Assembly (NCBI RefSeq): GCF_049243985.1
Contig: NC_135386.1
Span: forward strand, 5,850,501 to 5,914,500
Direction of reading: 5' to 3'
DNA length: 64,000 nucleotides
Source: Paroedura picta
Taxonomy: Eukaryota; Chordata; Lepidosauria; Squamata; Gekkonidae
The position numbers were made by a program, and so were the translations under genes. Positions 58,501-64,000 of the stretch are shown piece by piece (the first letter of the stretch is position 1; each line of letters starts with the position of its first letter). Below the pieces are notes generated by a model. It saw only the letters and a list, made by a program, of their open reading frames with translations. It had not been told where the DNA came from and did no database searches.

Positions 58501-58815
58501 AAAGATAAAGATGTGTGACTGTGTGAAGCACTAAATAGACAACAAATACACAGAATACACCCTCTCTCACAGTAGTTTGAACGTATTTCTGTAATTTTAC
58601 GCTGTATTTTGTAACCTAACGTGAAAATTCAGCACCCTCCAGAAGTTACATTTCATCATTACTGTCTCCAGCCAATCAGAAATCTTCGGCACTTTTGAAA
58701 ACACTCCTGACGTCCCAGCCCGTTCCCTTTCTCTCTAGAAAGCAGGAAAAAATTCCCTGCCTGGGAACTTCCCAAGCAGCGTGACTTACCTGCCCCACGC
58801 CGGGACCAGCTCCAT
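37486..58815 (-). CDS. GRAMD2A: GRAMD2A, GRAM-domain ER-plasma membrane contact protein (whole gene span)
   Basis: Eleven minus-strand exons join in phase (26, 96, 58, 73, 104, 99, 72, 63, 157, 103 and 112 nt) to give 320 residues plus stop; human GRAMD2A has about 354. Known role: GRAMD2A sits in the ER membrane and binds PI(4,5)P2-rich plasma membrane through its GRAM domain, marking contact sites linked to STIM1 and calcium entry. Residues 65-150 are the GRAM domain (YHKLFKDIP, GRLYISPNWLCFYANLFGKD, LLPNGLAITTN), followed by YIFVSLISRDSVYDVLRRVC. Residues 198-250 are a Ser-rich linker containing VPEVKWRKGSP, and 256-264 are acidic. Residues 279-298 form a single membrane segment (VFIVLICLLVVSSSYLAF). 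No VASt domain, as expected for this paralogue. Every intron is GT-AG. It is convergent with SENP8, as in mammals. Exons 2-11 are secure; exon 1 is less so. Confidence 0.93.
38446..38548 (-). CDS. GRAMD2A: GRAMD2A exon 10
   Basis: Acceptor TTTTGTTCCAG, donor GT|GTAAGT-type (GTGCT|GTAAGTTGG). Encodes residues 250-283: an acidic stretch (TEEEELETEES) and the start of the membrane segment (DYQLLKVFIV), matching human DYRLLKVFFV. Confidence 0.92.
38800..38935 (+). mobile_element. tRNA-derived SINE in GRAMD2A intron 9
   Basis: A GGGCTGTGGTTCAGTGGAAGAGC head (A box), GGTTCAATTCC B box (38,844-38,854) and a 3' part 'GATGGTCTGATCCTGAATAAGGC'. Opposite strand to the gene. Confidence 0.75.
40255..40444 (-). 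mobile_element. Two nested tRNA-derived SINE heads abutting GRAMD2A exon 9
   Basis: On the minus strand the head GGGGCTGCGGCTCAGTGGG begins at 40,444, only 16 bases past the exon 9 donor, with 'GCATGCAGAAGGTCCCAGG' and a B box following. A second, more diverged head with GGCATGCAGAAGGTCC occurs at about 40,330-40,262, so one SINE lies within or beside another. Confidence 0.7.
40461..40617 (-). CDS. GRAMD2A: GRAMD2A exon 9
   Basis: Acceptor GTGTTTTCCGCAG, donor ATATCAG|GTAAGG. The largest coding exon, residues 198-249, with EVIVPEVKWRKGSPASLSL (human EVLIPEMKWRK). It continues into a Ser-rich linker. The linker diverges from mammals after the KWRK block, as expected for disordered sequence. 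Confidence 0.93.
40802..40864 (-). CDS. GRAMD2A: GRAMD2A exon 8
   Basis: Acceptor CTTGCCCTTGGCAG, donor TCGCTG|GTAAGA. Residues 177-197 (VSSKKSLSLKELTEEPDAVS then L), matching human SSKKSLSVREFSGEPESL. Confidence 0.9.
42002..42212 (+). mobile_element. tRNA-headed SINE lacking its head (GRAMD2A intron 7)
   Basis: 'TCATGCAGCCAGATGAGGG' body, 'GAGAGGAAGGGAAGGCGATT', 'GACAGAAAAGCAGGGTAC' and a 'CTTCTTCTTCCTCCTC' tail. The promoter-containing head is missing. Confidence 0.65.
42928..43132 (-). mobile_element. CR1 3'-end fragment (GRAMD2A intron 7)
   Basis: The plus strand reads 'CATAGAATCATAGAGTTGG', 'AGTCCAACCCCCTGCTC' and 'CCAGCCTCTGCTTAAAAATT', the reverse of the CR1 3' UTR and terminus. Confidence 0.75.
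43137..43260. mobile_element. 'agggttgcca' inverted-repeat MITE, left part
   Basis: TTAGGGTTGCCAGCTTGGGG start, 'GGGTAGGGGAGGGACCTCC' and 'AGAGTCCACCCTC'. It lacks the right terminus seen at 52.6 kb. Five copies of this family lie in GRAMD2A introns. Confidence 0.55.
43430..43760 (+). repeat. Unclassified dispersed repeat with 'ggccattttgtggctgc'
   Basis: The block 'TTTTGGCAGCAGCTGCC...GGCCATTTTGTGGCTGCTCC' resembles one at 62.27-62.48 kb ('TTTGGCAGCTGCTGCC...GCAGCCATTTTGTTCCTGC'). Two diverged copies in one window suggest an interspersed family I cannot name. Confidence 0.35.
44053..44124 (-). CDS. GRAMD2A: GRAMD2A exon 7
   Basis: Acceptor TTTAGAAAG-side CTAAATTTCCAG, donor CTGCAG|GTAACC. 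Residues 153-176: YIFVSLISRDSVYDVLRRVC then THLQ, almost identical to human. Confidence 0.95.
44866..44964 (-). CDS. GRAMD2A: GRAMD2A exon 6
   Basis: Acceptor CCATTTCAG, donor CGAAAG|GTGAGC. Residues 120-152 of the GRAM domain (VVIPVISVQLIKKHKTARLL, then PNGLAITTNASRK), very close to human. Confidence 0.95.
44965..47024 (-). other. GRAMD2A intron 5
   Basis: About 2.1 kb between exons 5 and 6. I see no repeat I can name and no gene. There is an A-run near 45.64 kb and a purine-rich GGTGGTGGTGGTGGGG tract near 46.31 kb. Confidence 0.6.
47025..47128 (-). CDS. GRAMD2A: GRAMD2A exon 5 (core of GRAM domain)
   Basis: Acceptor CTCTCTTGCAG, donor ATCAAG|GTAAGT. Residues 85-119, with GRLYISPNWLCFYANLFGKD, the hallmark GRAM strand-loop region, nearly identical to human. 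Confidence 0.96.
47363..47412 (+). mobile_element. hAT-like MITE, right half
   Basis: 'GGGAACTGTAGTCCATGGAC', 'GGAGGGCCGCAGTTTGACTA', ending CCCCTG: the right arm of the palindromic element seen whole at 15.04 kb. In GRAMD2A intron 4. Confidence 0.6.
47867..47939 (-). CDS. GRAMD2A: GRAMD2A exon 4
   Basis: Acceptor TTGATTTCCAG, donor CTGAAAG|GTGAGT. Residues 61-84: APNKYNSQYHKLFKDIPTEE then SVLK (human LNKYNQQYHKLFKDVPLEEV). Start of the GRAM domain. Confidence 0.95.
49215..49330 (+). mobile_element. tRNA-headed SINE, 3' truncated
   Basis: 'GCGTAGTGGTTAAAAAGCCG' head, 'GGTTTGATTTTCCAC' box, 'ATGCAGCCAGCTGGGTGACC' then unrelated sequence. In GRAMD2A intron 3. Confidence 0.65.
49744..49801 (-). 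CDS. GRAMD2A: GRAMD2A exon 3
   Basis: Acceptor CTGTTTGCCTTTCAG, donor GAAGTG|GTGAGT. Residues 41-60: SLHLSDAVKEEELKKCHREV (human SLHWPEGLKGEEIKKCGREG). Confidence 0.92.
50317..50412 (-). CDS. GRAMD2A: GRAMD2A exon 2
   Basis: Acceptor CTGTTTGCCTGCAG, donor AACGGCAG|GTGAGC. Residues 9-40, including TKPMHERAGPMHSPDKPE and QKEKSLESPNG, resembling human QMHRKTASLNSPVSCKEK. If the proposed exon 1 is wrong, translation could start at Met13 in this exon. Confidence 0.85.
50455..50530 (-). repeat. LINE 3'-tail fragment (GRAMD2A intron 1)
   Basis: The plus strand reads 'TTGTATTTATATACTGCCCT' then 'GAAGGCTCAGGGCGG', the reverse of the common LINE tail. It begins 43 bases upstream of exon 2. Confidence 0.45.
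51041..51260. repeat. Palindromic dispersed repeat
   Basis: The left half ('GAGTCCAGCGGCACCTTGAA', 'GATTTATTCAAGGCGTGAGC') and the right half ('CTCATGCCTTGAAGGACTC', 'GGTCTTCAAGGTGTTACTGG') are near inverted copies. Preceded by 'GGGTAGCCCTGTTGGTCTG'. Same family as at 28.45, 54.26, 56.36 and 61.29 kb. Confidence 0.55.
51784..51976. mobile_element. 'gttgccaactc' MITE copy
   Basis: Runs from 'AGAGTCACCAACTCTGGGTT' through 'TTGGGGAGGGGAAGGACC' to 'CCCAGAGATTGGCAACCCC'. Both ends are recognisable although diverged. Confidence 0.6.
52470..52638. mobile_element. 'gttgccaactc' MITE copy, well preserved
   Basis: Runs from 'GGAGTTGCCGACTCCGGGTT' to 'CCACCTGGAGATTGGCAACC'. The middle contains 'GAGGGGAGGGACTTCAATGG' and the palindromic GGAGATCAG / GAGATCTCC part. 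Confidence 0.65.
52795..52882. mobile_element. hAT-like MITE, degraded
   Basis: 'GTTCATGGACTACAGGCAGG', 'GGGGCTTATGGGAACTGTAG', ending 'GGCCACCCCTGGG'. An internal CAGG triplication replaces part of the centre. Confidence 0.5.
53547..53675. mobile_element. 'gttgccaactc' MITE copy
   Basis: Runs from 'ATGCCAACTCTGGGTTAGG' to 'CGATTCCAGGTTGGCAACAG', with 'TTTACTCCAGGGGAACCGAT' between. Internally shortened. Confidence 0.6.
54140..54300. repeat. Right end of the 'gttgccaactc' MITE, then palindromic-repeat fragment
   Basis: 'ACCAGTTGTAATTCGGGG' and 'CACCTGGAGGGTGGCAACCC' (to 54,200) form the right end of the MITE family. 'CCAGTGGCACCTTTAAGAGC' with 'AACAAAGTC' (54,270-54,302) belongs to the palindromic family of 51.04 kb. 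Confidence 0.5.
54338..54392 (-). repeat. LINE 3'-tail fragment
   Basis: 'TTATTTTATTTTCTTGAATT' followed by 'AACCGCCCTCCCATAAGAGG', the reverse of the LINE tail. Confidence 0.4.
54400..56350 (-). other. GRAMD2A intron 1, unique part
   Basis: No gene or named repeat recognised. There are C-runs near 54.55 and 54.58 kb and a G-run near 55.49 kb. Open frames of about 110 codons show no domain. Confidence 0.5.
56360..56525. repeat. Palindromic dispersed repeat
   Basis: The left half ('GAGTCCGGTGGCGCTCTG', 'TTATTCAAGGTATGAGCTTC') and the right half ('GATCTTCAAGGTGACCCCGG', 'ACTCAATG') are near inverted. The centre is shortened relative to the 51.04-kb copy. Confidence 0.55.
56700..56725. repeat. 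(GA)n microsatellite
   Basis: About 11 uninterrupted GA units following GAGAGC, just after a run of nine C. Confidence 0.85.
56942..57032. mobile_element. hAT-like MITE with shortened centre
   Basis: Termini CAGGGGTAGACAAACTGCGG and GCAGTTTGACTACCCCTG are both intact. Much of the right arm between the centre and the terminus is missing relative to the 15.04-kb copy. No matching 8-base flanks. Confidence 0.7.
57440..57692 (+). mobile_element. CR1 LINE 3' end
   Basis: Translation has VRVVQQWNGLPKEV and 'LVALKQRLDRDLSWL', the end of CR1 ORF2. It is followed by 'CTGCATTGAGCAGGGGGCTG' and 'CCCTTTCCAACTCTATGAAT', the CR1 terminus. Confidence 0.75.
57861..58131 (+). mobile_element. tRNA-headed SINE, best preserved copy
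   Basis: 'CACCAGTTTGGGGTAGCGG' head, 'GGTTCGATTCTGCGCTCCC' B-box region, 'ACATGCAGCCAGCTGG', 'GACCGAGCAGTGATATCAGG', 'GGAAGGCGACTGTAAGCCGC', and the tail 'ATAAGAACCAACTCTTCTTC' running into (TTC)n. This copy serves as the reference for the family in the window. Confidence 0.85.
58240..58500 (-). mobile_element. tRNA-headed SINE, inverted
   Basis: On the plus strand it runs from 'AAAAGAAGAAGAGTTTATAC' through 'CAAAGCGGCTTACAATTGCC', 'GGTGGGGCTGAGAGAGCTCT' and 'GCTGGCTGCATGTGGAGGAG' to 'CACCACTACACCAAAAAG'. Facing the 57.86-kb copy, the pair could form a long inverted duplex in RNA. Confidence 0.75.
58790..58815 (-). CDS. GRAMD2A: GRAMD2A exon 1 (candidate start)
   Basis: On the minus strand, ATG in good context (GGACGGCCATGGAG) encodes MELVPAWG and leads with two extra bases into the donor CAG|GTAAGT. 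Its phase joins exon 2 without a break, adding Ser9. Human exon 1 also encodes a short, poorly conserved N-terminus. There is no CpG island here, so this choice rests on context, donor and phase only. A different upstream exon, or a start at Met13 in exon 2, remains possible. Confidence 0.5.
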
Positions 58816-59859
58816 GGCCGTCCCACGCTGGCCTGATTCAGAGGAGCCTCAGAGGCGATCTCCTTGGGCGGCTGTCAGCCAAGCAGAAGAATTCTCTGCT
58901 GAGTTACAGGAGGCGAGGGATGCCGGTGTGCGCTTCCAGAGTTCTTGTCCCCCGGAGGGAAGAAAACCACAGGGTCCCCGTCCCCCTATGGAAGCTAGAG
59001 GACCGGTGCTCTGCCAAGAAGAGTCATTTCCCTTCTTGGAATGGAAGAGGCAGGGAGGATCAAGGGAACCGACAAATGACCCCTGGGATCGCTGATCCCT
59101 GGTTAATCCCACCAGCCGAACCTCCTAATGCCCTCCCTTCGGGTCGGAGATCTCCGGCTGCTCAGGACGTCCCTAGCAAGCTTCGGTCTGCACGGCCCAT
59201 TGGTCAGCGGCTTTGCCCAGGGCTGTTAGCAGCGAGGGGTCCTACCAACCACTGCTGCTGCAATGCCTGCAGCGCTGGAGGGGCGAGGAAAGGAAGCCTC
59301 CATCAGCAAGCAAGGAGTACAGGCTCCTGAAATTAAGACTTTGACGTAGGGAAGGAATTGGGGGGGGGGGGCGGCCCTGGGTAGTCACGCCGTTCAGAAA
59401 GCCAACACCACCTGTTATCGGGGACTGCGGATCATCCGTCCGTGCCCAAGTTCTCCTGCAGCTCCATCTGCTGAACCTCCCCCCCTCAAAAAAAAAAAAA
59501 AACGTGTGTGTTTTTGCCAAGTCCAGATTGTGTTTGTGTTTGCTACTTCGGCAAGCGGCAGACCAAATAAACGCCACCTTCGTAGCCAGCCAGCAATTTC
59601 TCACAGGCAGATCCGGAGACGGGAGAGTCCCGCGTTTGGGGGTGGGCAAGGAAAATAGGGATACTGTGGGAAAGAAAGCGGACAGGAAGGGAGACAATCT
59701 GCTTGGAACGTGGTGTTGAAGAGGAGTTTTACAGATGCCATGGGCTGCCAAGAGAGCAAAACAGCGGGTTCCAGGCCAAACAAAGCCTTGAACTCTGCCC
59801 AGAAGCGAAAATTACGAACTGGAGGTTCCCGTCCTTTGGTCATATAATGAGAAGCTGCT

Positions 59860-60010
59860 GTTTTTGTTAGTTGCAAATTCATGTCCGACCCATCGCGACC
59901 CCATGGACAATGATCCCCCAGGCCTTTCTGTACCACCCCCAGGAATCCATTGAAGCTCCCACCGATTGGTTCAGTGACTCCATCCAGCCACCCCATCATG
60001 AGAAGACGAG
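59860..60010 (+). mobile_element. BovB-like LINE fragment
   Basis: 'TCATGTCCGACCCATCGCG', 'ACCCCATGGACAATGATCC' and 'TCAGTGACTCCATCCAGCC' match the segment shared by BovB LINEs and their dependent SINEs. BovB supplies the 3' end that Sauria SINEs use. Short and diverged. Confidence 0.55.
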
Positions 60011-60078
60011 ATGGAAAAGACAATAATGTGAGGTGCTGGCAGGGGCTCATGGGACTTGTAGTCCATGGTCTTCTGAAG

Positions 60079-60243
60079 AGCCCCAGGCAAGATAGAATCA
60101 GAGGTGGTTCACCGCTGCTTGCCTCTATAACTCTGATATTTCATAGTTGTCTCCCATCCAAATACTAGGCAGGGGTGACCCGGTCTAGGTTCTGAGACCA
60201 GACAAGAGCTGGCTATTCTGGACCTTCCAGGTCAGGGCTGCCT
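60079..60243 (-). mobile_element. 5S-rRNA-derived SINE, copy D
   Basis: The reverse complement begins GCCCTGACCTGGAAGGTCC and contains 'TCTGGTCTCAGAACCTAGAC', 'CTAGTATTTGGATGGGAGAC' (5S-like) and 'GCAGCGGTGAACCACCTCTG'. Confidence 0.75.
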
Positions 60244-60954
60244 CTGTTTAGAAAGGCCTAAAACCTGGGCACAGGGAGCAATGCCTCCCATCTCTCCTGG
60301 AAACAGGTATTCAGAGGTATCTTGCCTCTGAACATGGAAGTTCCATCTCCGCACCTCGCCTCCTCTAACGCACGGGCCCCGCCCCTAAGATCACGCCACC
60401 TCCCCAGCTATTTCAGCCAGCCACCGCTGATGGGTCTAGCACAAAAAAAATCAACATAAAACCCTTTCAGCTCTCTTCCGCCACGAGGTTTCATGCCAGC
60501 AGTCTGACAGGATAAACCACAGGGACGGGAAATTATAATGAATTGCTTCTTTTCCTGTCGCTTAAGACCTAGAGCCTATTGATTTCGTTGGATACCTTCC
60601 TAGCTGCTTGTATTTTTGGGAAAAGGTCAAACAGGACTGCATTCACTTTTGATAGCTTTTTGGGAGAGACCGCCAGACCCAGAAGGTTCATTCTCCTTTC
60701 CCGGGCAGGAAGCCAGAGCTCAGGAGAGATCCGATGCCAGATTTCCACCCAAGGAACATCACCGTGGCCACATAAAGATTACAGGGGCCTTGCGGTCTTC
60801 TTGGGGTGCGGCCGCTGCTTCGGCCAGGGACAGAGGAGACACAAAGCTGGTGGAACCACAGTCCAAATCCAAGGCCATGGAAAATACGTTCAGCGAAATG
60901 TAGAATAAGATAGCAAGATTTATTTAGTTCATTTACACCTCATGAATCTCTCCT

Positions 60955-61037
60955 TAGGGATGCTTTCGGCTGATCCTACATTGAGCAGGGAGATGGACTA
61001 GATGGACTCTATGGCCCCGTCCCACTCTAGGGTTCTA
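60955..61037 (+). mobile_element. CR1 3'-end fragment
   Basis: 'GGCTGATCCTACATTGAGC', 'GGACTAGATGGACTCTATGG', ending 'CTAGGGTTCTATA'. Directly followed by a tRNA-headed SINE. Confidence 0.65.
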
Positions 61038-61047
61038 TATTTTTAAG

Positions 61048-61262
61048 CTTCTCGCCAGCCAGGTGTCGTGGTTAAGAGCGGCAGCTTCTAATCGGGCGAG
61101 GCGGGTTTGATTCTCCGCTCCTCCACATGCAGCCAGCTGGGTGACCTTCGGCCAGTCACAGAGCTGTCCTCTCAGAGCAGTTCTTCCAGAGCTCTCTCCG
61201 CCTTGCCCTACTCCACAGGGTGCCTGTTGTGGGAAAAAGGAAGGGAAAGCATTTTCTTCTAA
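61048..61262 (+). mobile_element. tRNA-headed SINE
   Basis: 'GCCAGCCAGGTGTCGTGG' head, 'GGTTTGATTCTCCGC' box, 'CACATGCAGCCAGCTGGG' body, 'CACAGGGTGCCTGTTGTGGG', truncated before the tail. Confidence 0.75.
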
Positions 61263-61289
61263 TGCTTTCTCGTGAACTTTGCCCTGTGA

Positions 61290-61425
61290 CGATAGATTCA
61301 AATGGGTCGCCGTGTTGGTCTGAAGTACCACAATAAAATCAGAGTCCAGTGGCACCTTTTAAGACCAACAAGGATTTATTCAGGGCGTGAGCTTTCGAGG
61401 GCAAGCTCCCTTCGTCAGACAATGT
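61290..61425. repeat. Palindromic dispersed repeat, one arm
   Basis: 'GTCGCCGTGTTGGTCTGAAG', 'CACAATAAAATCAGAGTCCAG', 'AAGACCAACAAGGATTTATT' and 'GGCGTGAGCTTTCGAGGGC'. Only one arm, followed by 'CCTTCGTCAGACAATGTCG'. Confidence 0.5.
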
Positions 61426-62029
61426 CGTGTTTCTTCTTCTAACCCAAGCCCACCTCTTCTTGCACGGCCACAAGCAGATGTGCCTGTTTGTCTCGTTCAG
61501 GCCCACGGCTGCCGGCTCAGTGCCAGGGACACAGCGGGCAGGCGCACCAACGTGGGACCGGGCATTTGCGATTCCGGTCGCCTCCTGAGCTCTTCCGTCT
61601 GGACGTTACCTCAGAGCTGAGCCGGCTGCCTCCGACGCACACGGACAGAAATCTACCAGCCCGAGCGAGCATCCCACGTCTCTCGGGACCCCGCTGCCTC
61701 CGCGAAGGCAGCTGAGACGGATTGGTTACAATCAATAAAAGCGTTTTTAGCCCCAACTGTAGAACACGAATGCTGTAATGTTCGCTGCCATCCACCCCTA
61801 ACACTACCCTAAGCTAAGCGTGCCACGGTTACGTAACTCAGCAGACTGAGAGCGGGGCTTAGGCTAAGGCCGGTATCTCCCCCTTTTTTTAGAACCCAAG
61901 ATAATCTCGATTAGGGCGGGAAACAGCTGCCAGGCTCCTGACCCAAGAGCCTGCTGGCACACACCTTGGACAGTCCGCAGGGCTACAGTAGTGCCGTCCT
62001 CACGGCTCCCTTGTTCCTTGCACCGCCGC

Positions 62030-62195
62030 CAGGGCACCGTTGTGGCCAGGGTGCTGGAGGATTGGAGAGAGCCGGGTTCGAATCCTCACTCTGCTGTGTG
62101 ACCAGAGGCTGGCCACTCTCACCCCAGAGGGTGGTAGCGAGGAAGGAGCAGAAAAGTGGGGGGTGATGTAGGCCGCTCTGAGAAGGAGCAGGATT
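62030..62195 (+). repeat. Diverged tRNA-headed SINE
   Basis: 'GGTTCGAATCCTCACTCTG' B-box region, 'GTGTGACCAGAGGCTGGCC' and 'GATGTAGGCCGCTCTGAGAA' near the 3' end. Heavily diverged. Confidence 0.45.
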
Positions 62196-62269
62196 AAAAG
62201 GCACTAAATTAACACCGCAGATTCACCAGTTTCACAGCCCAAAAGTCCCCAACATGGCGCCCACCGAGC

Positions 62270-62478
62270 GTTTTAAAGTGAGTGGGGCCAGCAAGGCTTC
62301 TAATAGACTACTGGACTTTGTGTAGATATTTGTGTAGATATTTTAAAATGTTGCTTTGGCAGCTGCTGCCCCCACAGCTGCACTGTCTTACTCAGGTTCA
62401 GGGGTGGCCATCATGGCTGGCTCCTCACCTTGTGGCAGCCATTTTGTTCCTGCACCTACTATGCCAGAAGTCCAAATG
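62270..62478 (+). repeat. Unclassified dispersed repeat (mate of 43.43 kb)
   Basis: Contains 'TTGCTTTGGCAGCTGCTGCC' and 'GGCAGCCATTTTGTTCCTGC', resembling the block near 43.67-43.76 kb. It also carries a tandem 'TTTGTGTAGATA' duplication at 62,318-62,341. Confidence 0.35.
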
Positions 62479-63264
62479 AGCCCGCAGGATCCAAAAAAGT
62501 AGGGAAGAAAACACCCCCCTCCCCAATTTTTTTAATGTAACCAAAACATCACATCCAACAGGATCTGATTTGGAGACTTCCTAAACCCAGGAAGTCTCCG
62601 ATCGTAGTTCAGCATGCAAGGGGAAGAGGAAGGAGGGGGAAGCACACCAGCCAAGAGAACAGATTTCCCGAACGAATCACAAATCCTTGGTGTGACTTCA
62701 CACATAAGGAGCTTCTAAACTGGGATAATGAACTCCGGACATGACGTGGCACATGATGAAATACATTTTTTCTTCCTTTCGTTCAGAGGATCAGTAGGAG
62801 AAAAGAAACTCGCAGGGTGCTTTTTAATCGGGGACCCCAAATGCATGCACAACACAGGGAAGCCCAGCTGCGTGCAGAGAATCTCACTCCTGGGGGAGGC
62901 TGGCTAGAGAAGGCCCTGGTCAAATCCTGGGGAATTCCCATTGCGAGGGCAAGACACAGCCCCAATTCAAGCGAGATGCCCGCACTTCCTTGAAGGGGAT
63001 GGGCCCAGCTCCTTGGGCCCACCCTGCATTCCATTCAGGAATGACTCACACAGGTTCAGAGAAAGCAGCTTAAAAAGACAGAGGGCATCTGAGGTCAGCC
63101 CCTTGTTGACTCATGGGCTCCCGTGTCACATGGCATCCTTCTTCGTGAGCCGGAGATAGACTACAAGACTGGGGGGTGGGGGTATTATTATTATATCCCC
63201 AGTCTTTCCCATGATCTTAGTTAATAGCAAGTCAGGAGACTCCCCCCGCGAGGACAAAAGGGTC

Positions 63265-63525
63265 TTAGATGAAAAAGAGCTGGTGTTTTACACCCCCCTT
63301 TTTTCACTATCCCTTCCTCTCCCCACAACAGGCACCTTGTGAGGTTAAAGAAGAAGAGCTGGTTTTATACTCCGCTTTTCACTACAAAAAGGAGTCCCAA
63401 AGCAACTTGCAAAAAATCTTTCCCTTCCTCTTCACACAAGAAGAAGAAGAGCTGGTTTTATACCCCACTTTTCACTACCCAAAGGAGTCCCAAAGCAGCT
63501 TACAAATACCATTTCCCCTCCTCTG
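63265..63525 (-). repeat. Three tandem SINE tail fragments
   Basis: The SINE 3' block ('AAGAGCTGG', 'TTTTATAC', 'CGCTTTTCACTAC', 'AAGGAGTCCCAAAGC') repeats at about 63,269, 63,346 and 63,439, with different truncations. Only 3' ends are present, oriented minus. Confidence 0.65.
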
Positions 63526-63714
63526 ATATTTCCTTCGCTGTATTTCGGCCTGGAATTAGCCCCAAATATGTGGGGCCAGTGAACATCAATAATCTATTGG
63601 GCCCTACCCTCCCAGAGAGTACTGTCTGCTTTAAATTAGGGAATATCCAGACCTTTGTCTGACGGGATGGACGGCAGAAACTGAATCGTGGAGAGGGTAC
63701 TCTCCATTTCGAAG

Positions 63715-63955
63715 TTGTACCGTTATTTTAACTGCTGTAAGTTATTTAAATGCTCGTTGGTTTTATAAATGTTCATCCGTACACCGCCCATAGTTGGACT
63801 ACTGAGATATGCGGTTTATAAAGCTTTCCTGCCGCCTTCAATTTCTCCTAGCATAATTATCTGTTTCTGATGCCTCGGGTCATTTATTGTGAACCGCTGT
63901 GAGGCCTTTTGGCGAACGGCGGTATATAAATCCAACTATAAATAAATAAAATAAA
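63715..63955 (+). mobile_element. LINE 3' tail (two related pieces)
   Basis: 'GTACACCGCCCATAGTTGG...GCGGTTTATAAAG' and then 'GTGAACCGCTGTGAGGCC', 'GGCGGTATATAAATCCAAC' and the A-rich end (TAAATAAATAAAATAAAT). This plus-strand copy shows the orientation of the tail family seen inverted at 2.5, 13.4, 50.5 and 54.4 kb. Confidence 0.5.
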
Positions 63956-64000
63956 TCTCAGAATGTGGTCAAAGTACAACAGCCTGGTTACTATTTTTTG

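Larger units (their letters stand above)
58816..64000. other. Flank upstream of GRAMD2A
   Basis: In mammals PKM lies next on this side, but no PKM exon is recognisable before the window ends. Apart from the listed repeats, 58.82-59.86, 60.25-60.95, 61.43-62.03 and 62.48-63.26 kb show nothing I can name; there is a G11 run near 59.36 kb and an A14 run near 59.49 kb. No clear promoter motif for GRAMD2A is visible. Confidence 0.5.

Noticed and set aside
1-64000. CRISPR arrays, bacterial operons, riboswitches, phage attachment sites
   Set aside because: The window is vertebrate nuclear DNA; the regular repeats seen are SINEs, MITEs and microsatellites, and none has CRISPR-like spacing.
58816-64000. 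PKM exons expected by synteny
   Set aside because: I searched both strands for recognisable pyruvate kinase segments and found none, so PKM probably lies beyond the window.

Overview
The window looks like nuclear DNA of a squamate reptile (a lizard; I cannot place it lower). The evidence is vertebrate split genes with GT-AG introns plus a repeat load typical of squamates: Sauria-type SINEs with ACCTTT tails, SINEs with a 5S-rRNA head, tRNA-headed SINEs, CR1 fragments, a BovB-like fragment, two DIRS fossils and small inverted-repeat DNA transposons. The gene order MYO9A (minus) / SENP8 (plus) / GRAMD2A (minus) matches the known order on human chromosome 15q23.

Region by region: (1) 1-23.5 kb holds no recognisable coding exon and is read as the first intron of MYO9A, transcribed on the minus strand. 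It carries a degraded DIRS element with a Sauria SINE inserted in it (4.44-6.77 kb), a second DIRS fossil (about 11.15-12.4 kb), CR1 pieces, SINEs and a cluster of three octamer motifs near 7.55 kb. (2) 23.15-24.2 kb is a CpG island with NRF1-like palindromes. Splice donors face outward on both strands (minus at 23,518, plus at 24,130), so it looks like the shared bidirectional promoter of MYO9A and SENP8. (3) 24.13-28.80 kb is the SENP8 5' intron. The whole 211-residue SENP8 reading frame lies in one exon at 28,841-29,476, with a 3' UTR to about 30.37 kb. (4) 30.4-37.5 kb is the convergent space between SENP8 and GRAMD2A, mostly repeats. (5) 37.49-58.82 kb is GRAMD2A on the minus strand. Eleven coding exons, all with GT-AG junctions and matching phases, give a 320-residue GRAM-domain protein with a C-terminal membrane segment; the first exon is the least certain. 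(6) 58.8-64 kb is repeat-rich flank, where PKM would be expected next.

The genes do not form an operon. SENP8 is the NEDD8-specific cysteine protease, GRAMD2A is an ER-plasma-membrane contact-site protein, and MYO9A is an unconventional myosin with RhoGAP activity. I found no new multigene system. The most useful observations are the complete GRAMD2A exon model, a possible spliced uORF on SENP8, a GRAMD2A stop codon that sits inside a good splice donor, a SINE abutting a GRAMD2A exon, and the DIRS fossils.
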